The notes: generated from the sequence alone by a model not told the origin. A DNA stretch of 64,000 bases from Fremontodendron californicum (GCA_030761205.1 JAULJL010000004.1:23905172-23969171); one strand, 5' to 3'; counted from the stretch's first letter, positions 46,331-58,074 are shown. A program made the numbers and translations.

Positions 46331-47110
46331 AGGTCATAATAAAATATTTGTCATATCATGATAAATGAGCATGCTTATTTAATTTTTATCTTAGTAGTAT
46401 TTTTGCATATTCATGGTCATTTTCTATATTTTTAAAACATATTGAAAAACAAATGGTATTTTTCATAAATCAAGATTATTCCCGAGTTAAAATAATTCAT
46501 GAATTCTCTGCTAGGTCTGCCGAGAAGGATATCATCAATTATCATTAATAACAAAATATTCTTTTTAAAGTAAAGATGATTCGGAGAATTTTAAAATCAA
46601 GGAAAAATCTCATATTCTGCTGAGTCTGTCGAAAAATATGGGAAATTTTATGCTAGCGAATTTCGGATTATTTTCAAATAAAAAATGAATTTTTAATGGA
46701 ATTATTTACAAACACCAATTTTAAAATGACTTTTCGTCGAGACTCGAGATAACACACGACTAATAAGGTACCATTTTATATGGGCATTGTGGGGTGCTAA
46801 TCCTTCCCCGCACGTAACCAATTCCCGAACCCGCACTTGTTTTTCTTTGGTTCAAAGCGCAGACTACAAAAATTGGTTTTAAAAATATTTTAATTAATTT
46901 AAAAATGTTTTATAAAAACTGATTTTAATAGGTGGCAGATCACACCTAGCCAAAAAAGATTGGTGGCGGCTCCATTTCTTTTTCGAGGTCATTTTCATAC
47001 CCTCGATCCTTTATTTCAAGAGAAATTAAGTCATCTTTTTCTCTGCCTGTGTTTTTTTCCTTCACCTCACTCGAGCGGGTTCTCCTTCCCTGCCAAGGGT
47101 GGATCATGTA

Positions 47111-48316
47111 TTGACAAATCTCTAACCATCAAATAACCTAGAATAAGCTCTCTAGATTTAAGCTAACAACAGCTTTAAGATCAAATAGGTTGATCTAAGC
47201 AACAAACACATAAGCTCGGAATGTTTAACTTATGTTATGTTCCACATCGCAATCACTGAAAACTTGACCATAATCATTGATCACAAACTGCTACTAGTGA
47301 ATAGGAAATCAAGACAATTATACGGATCAAGATTCCTAATATAGCAATAGATAATTATCAAGATCTATCTAGTTGTACACCTAAACAAATCAAGACAAAT
47401 ATCATGAACAATTTTAATGGAAGAACATAAGAAATCTCAATAGATAATCAATATAGATAATATATGATAATCAATTACACAATCATGTCTAGGGCTTTGA
47501 AATCACCCTTAACCAAAAGAAGAATTTAGTTACACATACTTGAAGTGTTCAATAACTTATTCATAAGAAAAATTAAACAAGAAAGAAAGTAGAAGAAAAG
47601 AAGAGAGAAAAGAAAGAGAGAAGAAACTCTTTTATGGTGGCTAGTTGCAATTTCCTTCTTCTTCCTCTTGATCTCCACCTTTGTTCTCCTCATCTTTCCC
47701 TCTTGATCTCCTCTTCTTATTCTCTTTATTTTGTCTTCCAAGACTCCTCAAAAGAACTCTAATTTATGACTCAAAAGGTGCTATTTATAGAGCTTCAAAA
47801 CCCTAAAAACCCTTTCTTCCCGCACAAATAACATCAAGGGTCATTTTTTTGTGAAGGAAAGTTTCTCGGGCGCCGTGGCGCCGAGCTCTCAAAGTATCCA
47901 TTTTTACTGCTGCATCTTCTCGCACTTCCTCAGTCAATTTGGATGACCAATGCTTATTCGCTTTGGGCGAGTCTTATACTGTTGGAAAGATCTTCAAATT
48001 AGCTTCAAAAGTAAAGAAGGAAGTTTGCTTGAATAAAGAATTTAAAAGCATGTTTTCCATGAAATAAGCTCCGGAGGTCAAATTTTCCTTCTTGCTTTGG
48101 ACCAAGAATTTGATCTTTTTGACTCCCAATTCTTCTTTCGTCTTGTGATTGTGATTTTGTAAGCTTTTTAACATACTAATCGACATTTTTTAACTTCATC
48201 TCTTCCAAAATACCTGCAAAGCATAAAAACCTAGTAAAATATCAAGAAACTCAAGAATCAAAGCAAATAGTATAAGGAAATTAGATAGAAAAGTGTATGA
48301 AATTAAGCACTTATCA
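47111..48316 (-). mobile_element. Athila-type 5' LTR of the minus-strand element, truncated
   Basis: On the minus strand it starts TGATAAGTGCTTAATTTC at 48316, keeps a canonical CTATAAATAGCACC TATA region (about 47779-47792) and stops near 47111, some 300-350 bp short of the LTR end. The truncated Ogre-related LTR begins there and no primer site remains. The outer flank ACAAC (48317-48321) pairs with GTAGC (13341-13345) as an eroded duplication. Confidence 0.85.
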
Positions 48317-49242
48317 ACAACACGTGGCAATGAATGCTCAGGTTTTCATCTAAAACCTTATAGAATTGTTCGATAAAGAGAATCGCACTGATAGGTTCGA
48401 CATCTCTAAGGAACTGTTCGAAACGAAGATGTCAGAAGGTAGCCTCGTAATGCCTCATGTGTTGATAATGATAGGATGCACAACCTAACTTGAACAGATT
48501 AGATGGGTTATGGATCATGATCTGAGCATTGACCTTATACTTTTTTATGAAGAAAGACAAAGGCAATGATAAGAGAACATGACAACATTGTGGACAATCA
48601 CATCATTGGAGGAAAAATTGCAAGTAATACATTGATATGATCAAATGGAAGAAGCGTAGAGAAGCTTTGACTTCAAATGTATTTTGAGATTAATTCACTT
48701 ATCTTGGTATATGATACCTTGTTGTTGATTCTCAAATATGTGTGACATATTATAAGGACCAAACTGAAGAAGTAGTGAAGAAGGCCCATGGGAGATGGCA
48801 ACCTTGATGTTATTGATCATATTTTGCCTTCTTGATTAATGTTTTTGAAACATTATTATGATTTATTTGTAAACATTAGATGTTTATTTTCGATATCATG
48901 TGCCAATTTGAGAATGACATAATTATGTTTTTGAACATATTTATTATGCTGACATTGGATCCCATGCTTCGGTTCATTCCTCCTAAATAAATCATTTATT
49001 ATAGAATTTGTTCTATATCATGGTCTCTTTATTCTCAAATATATAACTTGCAATAGTATTTAAGAATACCAAACGGCCTAGAAACTTATAGGATTCAAAA
49101 ATAGTTTTCGAATCCGATTCCCTTAACTTCTACAAATGTAGGATTTAGTGAGGAGCAATTTAACATAGTGATAATAAGCCATAATGTTAAAAGAGAAATT
49201 ATTTGGAAAGGTTCCAAACTAGAGAGGATTGCATGTTTATAC
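48317..49242 (+). mobile_element. gag: Copia-like unit II resumed, with gag fragment
   Basis: Continues the leader broken at 13345: the sequence from CACGTGGCAATGAATGCTC onward matches 7475-8440 of unit I. The gag remnant reads LFDKENRTDRFDISKELF, KMSEGSLVMPHVLIMIG and VMDHDLSIDLIL, with stops at the same early position (TAA here, TGA in unit I) and the same missing zinc knuckle, protease and pol. At 49243 another Athila-type LTR cuts in. TATAC (49238-49242) is the likely left half of its target duplication. The remaining 3' part of unit II is not in the window. Confidence 0.85.
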
Positions 49243-50809
49243 TGATAAGTTCATAAAATACATATTTTATGCCCTTTCCATTCTTAGTTTTCGTTATGTT
49301 TTTTATCTTTATTTTGATCACTTATGTTATGTTTTTGAATTTTAGGTATATCTAAGAGAATGAATAAGAAACATGTCAATTATGATGTTAAAGAGCTTAC
49401 AAAATCACAATTACAAGATGGAAGAAGACTTGGGAGTCGAAAAGATCAAATTCTTGGTGCAAAGCAAGAAGGCAGATTTGACCTCTGGAGCTTCTTGCAA
49501 GTAAAACATGATTTTAAAGTCTTTATTCAAAAAAACTTCCTTTTGACTTTTCAAGCTGATTTGAAGATCTTTCCAACGGTATATTACTCTCCCAAAATGG
49601 ATAAGGGTTGGTCATCCAAATCGGCTGAGGAAGTGAGAGAAGATGCAACAAAAAAAAATGGTAGTTTGAGAGCCTGGAGTCGCGGTGTCAGAATTTGGCG
49701 TCGCGGCGCCAGACGACCTTCCAAAAATGAATTTTCTGCACTTTTTGTTACTTGCGCGGCAAGAAAGGTTTTTTAGGGTTTTAAAACTCTATAAATAGCA
49801 TCTTTTGAGGCACAAATTTGAGATCTTTTAAGGAGTCTTGGAGGACAAAATAAAGAGAATAAGAAGAGGAGATCAAGAGGAAAAGATTAGAAGAACAAGA
49901 AGAGGAAGAGAAGGAGATTACAACTAGCCACCATAAAAGAGTTTCTTTTTTTCTTTCTTTCTTCTTTTCTTCTACTTTCTTTCTTGTTTAAATTTTCTTA
50001 TGAATATGTTATTGAAGACATCAATCATGTGTAACTAAATTTTCTTGTGGTTAAGGGTGATTTCAAAGCCCTAGACATGATTGTTGGTTAATAAATTTCA
50101 GATTGTCTTTTAACTCTCTTTTGAATTTGTTATATTCTACCGATTGAATGTCATAAATTGCTATCTTGTTTATTTAGGTGCGCAACTAGATGAATATTAT
50201 AGTGATTTGATTGCTAGTTTAGTGTTTTGATCCCTAATTGTCAAGATTCCTAAACATAAGTAGCAAATTGTTATCAATGATTTTGGGACATTTTTGTTCG
50301 ATACAATGTAGAGTATGGCTCAAGTTAAATAAACCCCACCTGTGTGTGTTTATTGCTTGATATAATCTATTTTTTTAGATTGAATGCTTTCATTGAATTA
50401 AATTTAGAGAGTTTATCTTAGGTTGTTCATTGAAAAGAGATTGGGTGATTCGAGACAATCCCGCTTGTGTATTATCTTAGAATTATTAAATTTAGAAGAG
50501 AGAGTGAAAGATATTTTTGATTGTTGACTATATTTAATGTTTAACCATACCTTTTATCATTATTATTATTTGTTATATTTAAATTTCTATTTCTTTAAAT
50601 CTTTATTTTAATTTTTAGTTTTCTTATTTTCTTTACATCATAAAACAAACCCCCTCAACAACTTTTAGTTTAGGTGTTTTGTGAGTTTTACATCAATTAA
50701 CATATAAATTAAGAACAATCTATGTGGATTCGGCCCTTGCTTATTATTATACACAATTACAATCATAACTTAGTGCAACGATTTAATAGATACATTATTT
50801 TGTGTATCA
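49243..50809 (+). mobile_element. Athila-type 5' LTR of the plus-strand element
   Basis: 1567 bp, TGATAAGTTC to TGTGTATCA, directly followed by a tRNA-Asp-like primer site. It is the only complete LTR of this family in the window and the reference for the two minus-strand copies. It contains a TATA box and, upstream of it, an ORF of 138 codons (49360-49776) with counterparts in the other copies. Confidence 0.9.
49790..49797 (+). promoter_or_regulatory. TATA box of the Athila-type LTR
   Basis: CTCTATAAATAGCATC is a near-ideal plant TATA context about 550 bp into the LTR. It is conserved in the minus-strand 5' LTR near 47780 and mutated in the 3' LTR near 33464. Confidence 0.65.
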
Positions 50810-50814
50810 ATTTT

Positions 50815-50832
50815 AGGCGTCGTTGCCGGGGA
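50815..50832 (+). other. Primer binding site, tRNA-Asp-like
   Basis: AGGCGTCGTTGCCGGGGA differs at two positions from TGGCGCCGTTGCCGGGGA, the tRNA-Asp-type primer site common in Athila/Tat elements. It begins five bases after the LTR. Confidence 0.8.
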
Positions 50833-50943
50833 TTGTTTTCTTTAATTTATTTGTTAATTGATTTTGTTTTCTATTTCTATTTTTAGTTTTATTTCTATTT
50901 TTTTTTTGTTTTGAGGTTTTATTTTCCATCTAAGCAAGGAGAG

Positions 50944-51960
50944 ATGGCATGTGTTACATCAAACACTGAGAGACAACTAGCCAATCTCATATCCCTAGTT
51001 CAACAAATGGCCATGGAATATAATTTTGAACAAGCCAATGCTTTAGGAGGGTTTCAAGGGTAACAAAGATCCGAAAGACAAAACTATAATCCTTTCTCAA
51101 ACACTTACAATGCGGGATGGAGGGACCATCCTAATCTTAGCTATTTGAGAAATCATCAACAAGTTGCTCCTTATGTCAATTATAATCATCCACCTGGCTT
51201 TAATCAACCAAGGTCTCAACAACCAGATCATTTTCAGCCACCACCTGTGAATCATAGCCATGGTACATCTCTTGAGGATATAGTTAAATTTTTAGCTAAT
51301 AACTCTTTGTAATTTCAATAGGAAATAAGAACATCTATTAAGTGCTTGGAAACTCAAATGAGCCAATTGGCTAGTAGCATAGCTATACTGAAAGCACAAA
51401 GATCTAGAAAACTTTCTTCCCAAACTGTGATTAACCCAAAAGAAGAATTCTAGTGTAGTGACCTTGAAGAGTGAAAAACAAATTGAAGAAGCACCGCAAA
51501 GAGAAAGAAAACCCGAAGATGAGACAAACAAAAGAGGGACTCAACTCTTGAGGATAATGAAGCCACAATTCATGTTGAGAGTTCTTCGGCACCTAAGATA
51601 ACTTTTACGGTTCCTATTTCTACTAATGTTCCTTCTCGACCTTTTCCTAGCAGATTTACGAAGTCTAAGAAGGAGGAACATGAAAAACAAATTCTGGAAA
51701 CCTTTCGCAAAGTACAAGTAAACATACCTCTTTTGGATGCCATTAAACAAGTACCTCGATATGCAAAATTCCTATAAGAGCTATGCACCACCAAGCGTAA
51801 ATTAAAGGGTGATAAGATAATAAGTGTGGGGGAGAATGCATCCACTGTTTTGCATAGAAAGCTTCCTCCAAAATATGTTTTAATGCAGTAACTCTTGGAG
51901 TTAACTAGCAAGGATGCATCAAAAAATTTAATGAGAAGAGGCATTGAATTAAAAGATCCT
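50944..51960 (+). pseudogene. gag: Athila-type gag C-terminus and start of protease region
   Basis: Reads MACVTSNTERQLANLISLVQ, YNPFSNTYNAGWRDHPNLSY, PPGFNQPRSQQ, SLEDIVKFLANNS and ETQMSQLASSIAILKAQRS, the proline-rich C-terminal part of Athila Gag. It continues with FPSRFTKSKKEEHEKQILET, FRKVQVNIPLLDAIKQVPRY, AKFL, ELCTTKRKLKGDK and SVGENASTVLHRKLPPK, the conserved segment before the protease. Stops and frameshifts occur, for example near 51062, 51310, 51320 and 51776. The Gag N-terminus and the protease Asp motif are absent, and no RT, RNase H or integrase follows. Related Gag-Pro-Pol in the family is several times longer, so this is an internally deleted, non-autonomous copy. Confidence 0.88.
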
Positions 51961-52786
51961 AAAAATCCAAGAAGGGGTATAGGCTAGGCTAAAGACAATC
52001 AATCAAGCGTTAATTGGGAGGCAACTCGATTGATGAAAGCTTTGCCAACCTGCCACAATTAGATTTGCTTTCTTTTCCTTTCTCTTTTGTTATGTTTGCT
52101 TGTTTATTTTATTTTATTTTTTTGTTTAGTGTTCTAGGTATACTTAGGTTGCATTAGTTTACCTTGTTTTGAGTTTTTAATATTTTTCTTTGTGTGTGTG
52201 TTTTAGTTCCTTTCCATACAATGATGAGATATAAACTGTGTAGGTCTAAAACTAGTTTATTTGTGAAAATAATTTTCATGAGAATTAAGCTTGAATATCA
52301 TTCTTCATGAGCCAATGTTATTATGATGTGTTAATTGAGAAAAAAGCATGTTTAGACTTAATATTGACTTATATAAATATCCTTGTGAGTTTTGAGCCTA
52401 TATGATTGACACATTATGCATATCAATCCAATTTCTTCTCTTGTGTGCTCTCCTGATCAGATGTTTCTCTAAAACTTGTTTTAAACTGTTTGAGACTATA
52501 TTGATACATGTGACGACTTGGATATGATAGAGGCATTAGGATTGATACCACCAAAGCCAAATTGCCTACACCCTAATGCATTTATTCACTAGAAAGCCCT
52601 TTGAGCTTAAATAGGCCTTTTTATCCATGAAACCCATCTACTTGACCCTTCAACTCAGAAAAACAAAAATCTACCCTAATTCTAAGGGATTAGTAGAGCA
52701 GCTATGAGATCTTATGTGTTGTTGGAATTCATGTATGTTCAGTTTTATGATTAAAAGAATTAATTTTGGGAATTCTTGTTGTTTAT
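51961..52786 (+). mobile_element. 3' non-coding internal region of the plus-strand Athila-like element
   Basis: Starts after GGCATTGAATTAAAAGATCC with TTGGGAGGCAACTC near 52015, a phrase usual after the pol end in this lineage. It contains the block AGGCATTAGGATTGATACCA shared with the minus-strand element. No coding frame. Confidence 0.75.
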
Positions 52787-55700
52787 TGTAGACATCTAAT
52801 TTTGTCCGGACCACTAAAACAGGTATGTTTTCTTCCTAAATTGATGTTTCAGAATGTAAAAAGACTTTTTTTGTCCTACAGGTGGTACTCCGAGACTTAG
52901 TTTAAGAGGACGAGCATAAAAAGTCAAACTCGAAAAAAGTCAATCCCAAAAAGTCAACTACTAAAAAAGTCAACCCACTTTCAGAATCAAGATTTAAAGT
53001 TCAATTGAAAAATGGCAAAATAATTTTGATAATACAAGGTCGACATCAAAAGATATGGAGTTCGGAAGTTGGGTTATTTAGATTCAGTAAAAAGGAAACC
53101 CTAATCCGAGAAATTTGGGGGAAAATGCTTAAACGATCGAATTGGTCGAAATTGAAGGTTCCAAATGAAAGATAAGCACTGACTACGGGTAATGGAGAAG
53201 CCACTTAAAGAAAAACCGAAAGAAAAGTCAATCCGGGAGAAAATCGAGAATTAGGGTTTTTGGTGGATTTTGGTGAAATTGGGAAGAATTGCAAGAAATG
53301 ACCCAGTTCGATAGGAATAAAGCCCCTAATGGATGAGGAGTGATTAAAAATGGATAGCCCAAGGCTCAGTTTGAAGAAAATCTAAAAATCGGACTTGTTT
53401 TGAGCAAAACCGGGTTTCGGAGGCAAAAGGGTAAAATTTGAAAATTTGAGAAAAATAGCAAATGAACTCCAAAAATTCAGAAAATTTGCAAATATCATTC
53501 TTAAATCATTTGGAAGAGATTAGCAAAATAAAATCTTGATTCAGAGTTCGTTTGCAAAATGGCAAAATCCCGGGTCTCCTATGTAGTAATTCAAGAAGAT
53601 AAATCCCGAAAAAATACCAAATGAGTTCCAAAAATTATGAAAACTTCCAGATCACACTTTTAAACTATTTGGAAGAGATTGGTGAAGAAAAATCTTGATT
53701 TGGAGCTCGTTTAAAAAATGGTAAATTTTGGAGGCATAAAAGGGCAATTTTGGAACAAAAAATCCAAATAAATAGCAAACGAACTCGAAATTTTTTTAAA
53801 ACTTCCAGAATTCATTTATTTATTTATTTTGAAAGTGTTGAAAAAATAAAATTTGAATTTAGAGTCCGTTTGCCATTTATTTTCATTCGGGGGGCAAAAA
53901 GGTTATTTTATCCAAGCAACCCAAAAGGGCTTTTCTTGCCGTTCAAAAAAATCAGTATTGGGCTGGAAGAAGGAGTGCTGGCCGGCCAAGGCCCAAGTAA
54001 GGGAAGGAGGATTCTGATTTTTTAATCAAGAGGCCAAAAATGAAGAGTTAGTGATTTTTTTATCAAGCCTTTGCAAATAAGCCACATGGGCCAATGCATG
54101 AAGAGGGAGAGTGTCAACATAATTCTTGAACAGCTGTAATTATGGATAGCTGATGGCCTAATCTAAGGGTGATAATTTCATGTTTTAAACATCTTGGATC
54201 ATTAGCCATTGGATGAAAATTGGTTGGAGGAAAAATGGCAACATCCTAGTCATGAGAGAGGGAAGTTTCGGCCACCCTAAAGGAGGGCTCTCTTTCATTT
54301 TCAGCTCACTCTCATTTTTCATATTCTCTCTTGTTTTGGCTGAGTTTTCTCTCCATTGTTGCAAAGCAAAAAGAAAAGTTTAGAAAAGAAAAGAAAGTTT
54401 GAAGAGAAAAAGCTTGAAGGATAGCTTCTAAAGGTTGCTTTTAGCACCAACTCTTGCACTTTCTTTTATTTTCCATTCTTGTTTTTGCTGTTTTGATTAT
54501 TATTTTGGTGAGTTTTCTTTTGATTTTTCTGTTTAAATAAGTGTTTTTTAATGTTCTTTTTAAGTTCTTTCTTCTTCTTTTCTTAAAAAAGTTCTTGCAA
54601 ATTTTTTTTTCTCTTGATTCCTTGACTTGGCCGAATGGCCCATGATTTTTTGTTGTTGTTGTTGCTGTTTTGCTTTGATTTTTCATGTTATTTTGATATT
54701 AAATAAAGTCTTGATGCTTTAAATCTCCTTTTACTACATATACTTGAAGCTTGTTTTAAGTTGGTTGCTTGCTTACTTCCATTTATAAGTCTATTATCAT
54801 GTTCATGCATTTTTGATTTTCTGTTTTCAAAATGTTTAAATTTGTTTATGTTTTATATTTTGAAATCCATGTGCTTGTGAAAATGCTTGTTAGTTTTCAT
54901 ACCTCTATTTTATATTTGCATGATTTGAGTGTTATATTTTAGCTAAGTATGTTAGTATATCAAGTGTTTGTGAAAATGCCATGCTCACTTGGAACATGAG
55001 GCCATTCGGCCACCCCATTTATTTTGCTTTGTGTGTGCATTTTTGCTACGTTAGTTGATGGGTTTGCATTTGCATGACATTTGATTGAGTATTTGGTTTA
55101 AGTATATCAAGTGTTTGTGAAAATGCCATACTTATTTGGACATGAGACCATTCGGCCATTTCACATTATTTTGCTTTGTGTGTGCATTTTTGTTATGTTA
55201 GTTAATAGGTTTGCATTTGCATGACATTTGATTGAGTATTTGGTTTAAGCATGCCTTGTGTTTGTGTTATTTCCATGCATATTTTAGATGTTAGGATTGG
55301 TTTGTTTTGCCATGCATGTCCATTCATTTTAGACCTAGGTTGCATTAAATGCCATGCAAGTTCATTTAGGTCTAGGTCATTTTATTGATGCCATGCATTT
55401 TTCATGATATTTAGGTTTAAACTCATGCATTTCATGCATCATATTTTATGTATTTTTCATGCATTTCTTGTCCATGCCACTTGACTAATGACTTAGGCCA
55501 ATTAATGGTTCAAAGTCATGCTCTCTTGAGCATACTTGTGGAAAATTAATGAGTTGTCAAATTGATTATTCTACCTTTGTGATTTTTTTTACTTAAGCCA
55601 ATTTTTGTCTAACTTTTCAAAAGTGCTAGCTAATGTTTGTGAGTCATTTAGAGTGTCTTAAATATTTTTACTTTGATTTTTAAATGATTTTATCGAAGGC

Positions 55701-57629
55701 AAAAATGTGTTTTGGCAAAACAGTTTTTTTCACCTAGCACTCGTACTTTCTCGATTTTCTGGGCAGTCATCTTTAATCAGAAAATTAAGACGATTTTTTC
55801 CCGTGTATTTTTACATGTCTTTAGTCTCCAGTATGTTTTTTATATTTTTTTTTAACTTTTAAAAATTGGGTAAAAAATCGTGGTTTAAAACTGGATAGTA
55901 GAGTCAGAATTGAATTTGAAGGAAAATCATTTTTCTGTTTTGGTTAAGTTACTTAGAGGGGGCTGATTAGGAAGTTTAGATACTGACTTAGGGTAGTTTC
56001 TAAGCCTTTTTAAACTCTAAAAATGATTTTTTAAGTCTCAGGTTAAGGGTAGTCAAGTCCGAGATTTTCAACTTAGGAAATTAGAGCCATTTTAAAAAGG
56101 GTTTAGCTAAGTTTTTATTTTTAATCTAAGCTTTTTAAAATTGATTTCAAACAATCACAAAGTACTTTGGTTTTAGAATATTTAATTTGATAAATTTTCC
56201 TAAGGTAGCCAGATATCTTTTTAGATATACAGATTTCCTTAATTAAAGGAAAAAATACATTTTCATGCATTGCATTTTCCATATTCATGCATTTTATATA
56301 GTTTGTGATTTTTGCTATGATAATTTCTATGATATTGTTATGATTTTGAGTTATGTTATATTGTTTATTATATGATTTTGAATATTTCATGATATCCTAT
56401 GCTTTTTATTTAGATATATATTTTTTTATATATATATTCTTTAGCATATACTATGTTCATGCATTATTATTTTTATTTTTATTTTCATGCATATTATATG
56501 ATAGCATTATTTTATATTTCATGTCATTTAAATTATATGTCATATCATTCATATTTGCCATGTCATTTAAATTATTTCATTTCATATAGAATATATTATG
56601 GTACCTAGGTCATTTCATTTCATTTCATTTCATGTAAAATATATTATGTTACCTAGGTCATTTCATTTCATTTAGGATATATTATGTCATTTAGGGTATT
56701 CTATTTCATTTAGAATATATCATATGACTTAGGATATTACATTTCATATAGAATATATTACGTTACCTAGGTCATTTCATTTCATTTAGAATATATCATA
56801 TAACTTAGGATATTTCATTTCATTTAGAATATGCTAAGACATTTAAATTATGTCATATCATTTAGGTTGCATTATATTATGTAGACTTTGCTATGTCATT
56901 TTATTTATGTCATACATATTCATATTCATATTTTTTTTAAATGTTTTCAAAAATGTAATGATTTTCAATAAAATAAAGATATTCCCGAGTTAAAATAATT
57001 CAGGAGTTCTCTGCAGGGTTTGCTGGGGAGGATATCATCAATTATCATTAATAACGGAATATCTTCTTTAAAATGAGAATGATTCTGAAAGTTTTCCAAA
57101 CTAATAAAAATTTCTATATTTTGCCACGTTTGTTGGGGAATATAGGAAAATTTGGAATTTATAAATTCTGGATCATTTTCAATTAAAAATGGAATTATTT
57201 TTCTTTAAATTGGGAATTAACTTGAAATACTAAATTTAGAACCGACTTTTTTACCGAGACTTGAGATAACACATGATTAATAAGGTACTGTTTTATACGG
57301 GCGTTGTGGGGGTGCTAATCCTTCCCTGCACATAACCGAGTTCCGAACCCATTTCCTTGATTTCTCTGGTTTAAAACGCAGACTTGAAATTGGTTTTAAA
57401 AATATTTTAATTAATTTTTAAAATATTTTATAAAACCGGTTTTAATAGGTGGCCGATCACACCTAGCTAAAAAAGATTGGTGGTGACTCCATGTCTTTTT
57501 CAAGGACATTTTCAAAACCTTCATTTTCTAGAGGAATTAAGTCGACTTTTCCTCGATTTTTTTTAATGTCACGCTTAATGAATAATAAAGTCTTGGGATG
57601 AGACTTGTTATTTTTTTAGGGTTGCGACA
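52787..57629 (+). mobile_element. Ogre-like solo LTR inserted in the plus-strand Athila-like element
   Basis: 4843 bp, TGTAGACATC to TTGCGACA, with perfect 5-bp duplication TTTAT (52782-52786 and 57630-57634). It contains about four GTCAA motifs at 52921-52978, U3 subrepeats, one 213-bp block and an ATTTCATTTAGAATATAT repeat tract (about 56530-56870). Athila 3' sequence continues on the right side, confirming the insertion. Confidence 0.95.
56530..56870 (+). repeat. Degenerate CATTTCATTTAGAATATAT repeats
   Basis: Units of about 40-60 bp combine ATTATGTTACCTAGGTCA-like and TTTCATTTCATTTAGAATAT-like parts, at the LTR position where other copies hold the CATG-type minisatellites. The same tract recurs at about 61320-61600. 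Confidence 0.7.
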
Positions 57630-57634
57630 TTTAT

Positions 57635-58074
57635 CGGATGATATATGGTGGATAATAAGAGTAATACCAAACATGTGTGCATTGATGTATCATGCATCTC
57701 GTTTTTCAAAGAAAGAAAAAAAAGCAAAAGAAAATGATGTACATGGTGCATTGAAATTCAAATTATGAAGTCTTAGTGGAGTACTATATATTGAGAATGA
57801 AGATCAGAGCCAACTAGATGTTATATGCTCTAAATTTTTGTGCTCTACTAATTCTTTAGGATTATTTGTGATTTCCTTACCATTTTTTATTTATACCTTT
57901 ACCCTATAGCCCCATTACAACCTTGAATAAAGACCTTTTGATTCATGAAGTTGTATGTTCTAAATAATGGAGAATGGGTGGACAAGCAAGCATATGGTAG
58001 GACTGCTTTCATGAGATTGATTGAGTGTAAACACTTTACCACTATTATATAGAGAGAAAATCATGACAGTATCC
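57635..58074 (+). mobile_element. Athila-like 3' non-coding region, continued
   Basis: Resumes the region cut at 52786. CCCCATTACAACCTTGAATA and AAAGACCTTTTGATT match the reversed 34395-34425 of the minus-strand element. It ends at 58074 with the next Ogre-like insertion; TATCC (58070-58074) may be half of a target duplication. The 3' LTR of this element is not in the window. Confidence 0.7.

Larger units (their letters stand above)
43466..47110 (+). mobile_element. Divergent Ogre-related LTR, 5'-truncated
   Basis: The 3' part (about 45270-47040) carries the family's conserved block: GATTATTCCCGAGTTAAAAT, ACTAATAAGGTACC, GGGGTGCTAATCCTTCCCCG and GGTGGCAGATCACACCTAGC. No TGTAGACACC start is present, and the sequence begins within what would be the transcribed part. 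The 3' terminus is also atypical: from about 47045 it departs from the other LTRs. It replaces the Athila 5' internal region (primer site, gag, protease, RT start), so the event was a deletion combined with insertion. No clean duplication is seen. ORFs inside are translations of CATG-rich repeats. Confidence 0.7.

Noticed and set aside
44609..46361. Several overlapping plus-strand ORFs rich in Met, Cys and His, resembling a metal-binding repeat protein
   Set aside because: All derive from the ATGCCATGTCAT repeat inside a truncated LTR; the same kind of sequence is open in several frames and has no promoter or family resemblance.
51292..51944. Minus-strand ORFs of 69-124 codons opposite the Athila gag remnant
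   Set aside because: They are antisense shadows; the plus strand encodes recognisable Gag and pre-protease motifs.
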